From positions 1 through 9,052 of the forward strand of contig JACCZQ010000525.1 of NCBI GenBank assembly GCA_013695905.1: a stretch of 9,052 nt of DNA, in the 5' to 3' direction. Source of the stretch: Chthoniobacterales bacterium (GTDB taxonomy: Bacteria > Verrucomicrobiota > Verrucomicrobiia > Chthoniobacterales > UBA10450). Positions within the stretch are counted from its first letter, which is position 1. Every line of letters begins with the position of its first letter. Below the pieces are notes generated by a model. It saw only the letters and a program-made list of their open reading frames with translations, did no database searches and had not been told where the DNA came from. This document shows positions 6,757 through 9,052 of this stretch, one piece after another. Made by a program: the position numbers and the translations under genes.

Positions 6757-7515
6757 TCAGAAGAATCGCGGCAGGCGCCGGCAATACACGGCACGAATCG
6801 GGCAGTCGAGAGCGAAGGGGACCTCCGGCATCACGAAAACGCTGGTGCCGTAGGGCAGCGGATACTCGAAGACGCGCAGGCGGAGCATGGCGCCATAAAC
6901 TGGCGGCAAGGGATAGCCGCATGCCTCGTCCGTGTGCACCAGAATATCGAACGCCCTCGCCGGCGGTCCAACCTGCTCCATCACTTCTCGCAGCGTGGTA
7001 TCATCGGTGAGGTAAGCAAAGTCCGCCGGCACCTTTCCGGCCGCCAGGTCCATCTTCAGAAACGCGGCGAGCAGCCGCCGTCGCTCGATCCACCAGGCGT
7101 CTAACGCCACCGCCAGGGTGTACAGAGCCACGGTCACAAAGATGCCGCCCCAGAGGAACGGCAGCAGGCGCAGCGGGAGAGGTGTCTCGAGGTTCGGCTC
7201 GTAGGAAGGGCGGGATCTTACCACATCCCAATTCACCACCACGCCCTGCTCAGCGGCCACCACGAAACCGGTGTAGCCGTAGTGTTCGTTGGTGCGCGTG
7301 CCGATCGGCGCCAGATAACTCAATCTCGATTCGCTCGCCGACTTTGAGATGCGAGTCTGCGGCTTCCCGAAGATCGAGATCACCTCTTCGGTTGACATGC
7401 CCCTGCGCAGGCGCGCGTTCGCCTCCGCTTCCGTGGGGAACGGCGCCCGCACGTTGCAACTCGCGCAGAAGGCGCAGCAGAGCCCCGCCAGGACGAATGC
7501 GAACTGCCGCCGCAC
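6757..7515 (-). CDS. Membrane-anchored protein with two BamE/SmpA-like segments
   Basis: This is a 252-residue protein starting at GTG 7515. Residues 1-20 form a Cys-rich signal (MRRQFAFVLAGLCC..CASC20) that could be a lipoprotein signal, although its -3 position is Cys instead of Leu. Residues 36-55 (RLRRGMSTEEVISIFGKPQT) match the start of BamE/SmpA/OmlA-type domains, which help assemble or stabilise envelope proteins. Residues 118-141 form a strong transmembrane helix followed by ERRR. The part after it, from DDTTLREVMEQVGPPAR to the C terminus (171-252), has a similar helix-G-P-then-strands pattern, so a second divergent copy is possible. The basic residues after the helix predict a cytoplasmic C-terminal half. 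The first ATG is at residue 40, inside the motif, so the GTG start is needed to supply the signal. It lies 6 bp after DUF309, implying an operon. Function is unknown. Confidence 0.72.
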   Translation of the reverse strand: MRRQFAFVLAGLCCAFCASCNVRAPFPTEAEANARLRRGMSTEEVISIFGKPQTRISKSASESRLSYLAPIGTRTNEHYGYTGFVVAAEQGVVVNWDVVRSRPSYEPNLETPLPLRLLPFLWGGIFVTVALYTLAVALDAWWIERRRLLAAFLKMDLAAGKVPADFAYLTDDTTLREVMEQVGPPARAFDILVHTDEACGYPLPPVYGAMLRLRVFEYPLPYGTSVFVMPEVPFALDCPIRAVYCRRLPRFF

Positions 7516-7521
7516 AAGGAT

Positions 7522-8004
7522 CTACCGGGAGCCTCCGCTTAAGCGCAACTGCGGCGCCGTCGCTGGCGACCACGGATTGCGCGCGAACTCCGAATCCACG
7601 ATCTCCCGCGCGGTCCGCGCCATCAACGCCCGCAGCCCATCGATATCAAACCCGTGCCGCAACGCGCCAAACGGCTCCAGGTTCCTCTCCGCCAGCGCGA
7701 AGAGCCGCACCGCCGGGCCGAGCCGTCGCCCGTGTTTCGGATGCGTCGGGAATTCAAAATGCTTCTGCAAATGCACGAACCCGCCGGCGGCCTGGATCAA
7801 ACCCTTGAAGTAATCCGCATCCTCCGTCTCCGTCTCCAGCCAGAGATGCTCCAGCACATCGTGCGCTTCGTAGTAGCGCTGCTCGTTCCAGCAGCGGAAG
7901 AACCCGCGGTAGCAGGGATGCTGCGCGATCTCGCCCGTGGCGCCGCCGGGAGCGGTGCCCTCCAGCTCCTCCACAAACCGCGAAATCCGCTCGCCTTTAC
8001 TCAT
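7522..8004 (-). CDS. DUF309 family protein
   Basis: This is a 160-residue soluble, mostly helical protein. The DUF309 signature is clear: RCWNEQRYYEAHDVLEHLW (37-55, with E46, H48 and E52 as likely conserved polar residues) and YFKGLIQAAGGFVHLQK (65-81), followed by further helices. Family members are small helical-bundle proteins without an established activity; the conserved His/Glu residues suggest a binding pocket, but that is inference. ATG 8004 (MSKGERISRF) is chosen. An in-frame upstream start at 8094 would add 30 residues unlike the family and nearly reach the corC start. No Shine-Dalgarno sequence was seen. It reads divergently from the corC-like gene and is followed after 6 bp by the BamE-like gene. 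The length is usual for the family. Confidence 0.88.
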   Translation of the reverse strand: MSKGERISRFVEELEGTAPGGATGEIAQHPCYRGFFRCWNEQRYYEAHDVLEHLWLETETEDADYFKGLIQAAGGFVHLQKHFEFPTHPKHGRRLGPAVRLFALAERNLEPFGALRHGFDIDGLRALMARTAREIVDSEFARNPWSPATAPQLRLSGGSR

Positions 8005-8057
8005 CTGCGACGTAACGTGCTCGTGTCTGAGATGAGGGGCAAACCGGCACGCTTGAA

Positions 8058-8073
8058 TTTCCCACGCGGGAAA
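8058..8073. promoter_or_regulatory. TTTCCC-N4-GGGAAA perfect dyad between DUF309 and corC
   Basis: TTTCCCACGCGGGAAA is a perfect 6-bp inverted repeat with a 4-bp centre, in the 98-bp spacer between two divergent genes and 29 bp before the corC-like ATG. It could be an operator serving one or both genes, or a hairpin in the corC leader. A U-tract is absent on either strand, so it is not a terminator. No family of binding protein can be named from this site alone. Confidence 0.4.
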
Positions 8074-8102
8074 AACTCGCCCGCCCGCGGCCACGGCACG
8101 AA

Positions 8103-8930
8103 ATGACGGCCGGGGGTTTGAGCCTCCTGCTGCTGGTCATCGCAGCTCTGGCCGCCTGCTCAGCGCTTTTCTCCGGGCTGGAAACGGCGCTTTTTTCGCT
8201 CAAGGCGCACCAGCTCCGCCGCCTCGAAGAGCAGCACCCGTCGCTGCAGAATTTCATCCAGGTGCTGCGCGACAGCCCGCGCCGTGTCCTCAACGTGCTG
8301 CTGCTCGGCGACGTCGTGGTGAACGTGCCGCTCATCGTGCTCTGCCTTTTCCTGCTCTGGGAAGGGCCGCTCCCCGACGACGTGCCGTGGTGGCTCACCG
8401 CCACCGTCCTCTTCGCGGTCGTGGTGCTGCTTTGCGACTTAATCCCGAAGCTGTTCGCGCTCTCCTCGCCCTACCGCATCTCAGCGCTCGGCGTGTTTAC
8501 CCTTAAGACTTCGATGCCGCTGCTCGATCGCGTCGGGCATGTGCTGGAGAGGGCGAGCGAAGCGATCGTGCACGTCATCACGCCGGCCAGTTTCCGCACG
8601 CCCCTCAGCACCGGCGACGAAGAACTCGAGACGCTGGTGGAGATCAGCGAAGAGGAAGGCTCTCTCCACGAAGCGGAAGGCGAGATGATCCAGGAGATTA
8701 TCAAACTGGGCGACAAAACGGCCAAGGATTGCATGACGCCGCGCGTGGACACATTCGCGCTCCCGGAGAATCTCACGAACGAAGAAGCGATCGCGGAATT
8801 GAAGCAGAAACGGCACCGCCGCGTCCCGGTTTACGCGGAGTCGCCGGACCATATCGTCGGTATCATCGACGTGAAATCGTTCCTGCTCGACCCGTCGGAG
8901 CATTACACGGAGCAGATGGGGGCGCCCTAG
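8103..8930 (+). CDS. CorC/HlyC-type DUF21 (CNNM) and CBS membrane protein, interrupted
   Basis: This inner-membrane protein belongs to the DUF21-CBS (CNNM/CorC, TlyC/HlyC) family, linked to magnesium/cobalt transport or efflux. The 275 residues before the TAG contain the DUF21 domain: helix 1 with SGLETALFSL (about 5-32), helix 2 (about 62-86) and helix 3 ending CDLIPKLFAL (about 96-120). An acidic linker follows (STGDEELETLVEISEEEGSLHEAEGEMI), then the first CBS motif: DCMTPRVDTFALP (209-221), RRVPVYAE and IVGIIDVKSFLL. Family members normally have a second CBS repeat and are about 400-440 residues long, so this copy is truncated. The same frame after the stop still resembles the second CBS (see 8931-9052). 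Either the gene carries a real nonsense mutation or the TAG is a contig-end sequence error. ATG 8103 lacks a Shine-Dalgarno sequence. Confidence 0.85.
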   Translation: MTAGGLSLLLLVIAALAACSALFSGLETALFSLKAHQLRRLEEQHPSLQNFIQVLRDSPRRVLNVLLLGDVVVNVPLIVLCLFLLWEGPLPDDVPWWLTATVLFAVVVLLCDLIPKLFALSSPYRISALGVFTLKTSMPLLDRVGHVLERASEAIVHVITPASFRTPLSTGDEELETLVEISEEEGSLHEAEGEMIQEIIKLGDKTAKDCMTPRVDTFALPENLTNEEAIAELKQKRHRRVPVYAESPDHIVGIIDVKSFLLDPSEHYTEQMGAP

Positions 8931-9052
8931 TTCGTGCGGGGGACGCTCCGCCCCCGCGAGCTCCTGGGCGGGTTGGTCTCCCATTCGGCGGGAATCGAAG
9001 TGTTTTTGTATGTTTTCTTTTTCTGTGTATTAAATATATCTTTGTGCGATAG
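8931..9052 (+). pseudogene. Post-stop continuation of corC-like CBS domain, degraded contig end
   Basis: Directly after the TAG at 8928-8930, the same frame reads FVRGTLRPRELLGGLVSHSAGI, which fits the family pattern FVxxTxRxxxLLxxLxxHxxGI that opens the second CBS repeat. It is followed by EVFLYVFFFCV and LNISLCD where the family usually has a VV-D-E-FGG-T and G-IVTLED block. Most of the departures could be explained by G read as T. About 30 of the last 52 bases are T, unlike anything else in the window. This supports poor-quality terminal sequence instead of a true gene end. No CDS end should be inferred from this stretch. Confidence 0.55.
8936..8957 (+). repeat. GC hairpin just after the corC-like stop
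   Basis: GCGGGGG (8936-8942) and CCCCCGC (8951-8957) form a perfect 7-bp stem with an 8-base loop, beginning 5 bases after the TAG. There is no following U-tract, so it is not a standard rho-independent terminator. It lies within sequence that still looks like corC coding in frame, so it may be incidental. Confidence 0.4.

Noticed and set aside
5962..7104. 380-residue plus-strand ORF across the methyltransferase and BamE-like genes
   Set aside because: It is antisense to two genes with clear motifs and has the composition typical of GC-rich shadow frames.
1..9052. CRISPR arrays, tRNA/rRNA genes, insertion sequences or defence genes
   Set aside because: I found no regularly spaced repeats, no tRNA-like cloverleaf, no transposase or integrase motif and no nuclease/toxin-antitoxin pair by reading both strands.

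Overview
The window is GC-rich bacterial DNA (roughly 60% or more by eye), densely coded on both strands. Two adjacent genes encode PEP-CTERM surface proteins. A 75-residue ORF carries the WARxDPxAAxxW...RDAAI motif that I associate with Verrucomicrobiota. Most starts lack a clear Shine-Dalgarno sequence. Together these suggest a Verrucomicrobiota (Chthoniobacter/Opitutus-like) chromosome fragment, probably a metagenome contig; that is an inference, as there is no rRNA or marker gene to settle it.

Left third (1-3082): a short TPR-containing ORF (142-375, +) converges on an NAD-dependent D-lactate dehydrogenase (ldhA-like, 382-1377, -). Reading away from ldhA are two tandem paralogues (1489-2184 and 2359-3054, +). 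Each has a signal peptide, a shared beta-rich domain of about 170 residues and a C-terminal VPEP-TM-basic sorting signal. No exosortase is present here.

Middle (3083-5833): on the minus strand, in transcription order, are a monomeric sarcosine oxidase/N-methyltryptophan oxidase flavoenzyme (solA-like, 3883-5016), the small WARxDP ORF (3602-3829) and a small lipoprotein (3083-3541). surE (5144-5833, +) reads divergently from solA across a 127-bp spacer.

Right third (5863-9052): a minus-strand run reads DUF309 protein (7522-8004), then a membrane-anchored protein with BamE/SmpA-like motifs (6757-7515), then a SAM-dependent methyltransferase (5863-6612). DUF309 and the anchored protein are only 6 bp apart. 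Divergent from DUF309 is a CorC/HlyC-type DUF21-CBS membrane protein (8103-8930, +). Its frame meets a TAG in the CBS region, but recognisable family sequence continues in the same frame beyond the stop. The last 52 bases are extremely T-rich and read like a degraded version of the expected coding sequence, so I suspect low-quality contig-end sequence.

Most of the window is ordinary housekeeping and surface-protein content. I found no CRISPR, tRNA, rRNA, transposase, defence system or convincing rho-independent terminator, and no intergenic gap above 300 bases. The most unusual items are the split BamE-like protein with its neighbours, the methyltransferase with a non-canonical motif I, the single-repeat WARxDP ORF that can be read as GTGA-coupled to solA, the tandem PEP-CTERM pair, and the interrupted corC-like gene at the end.
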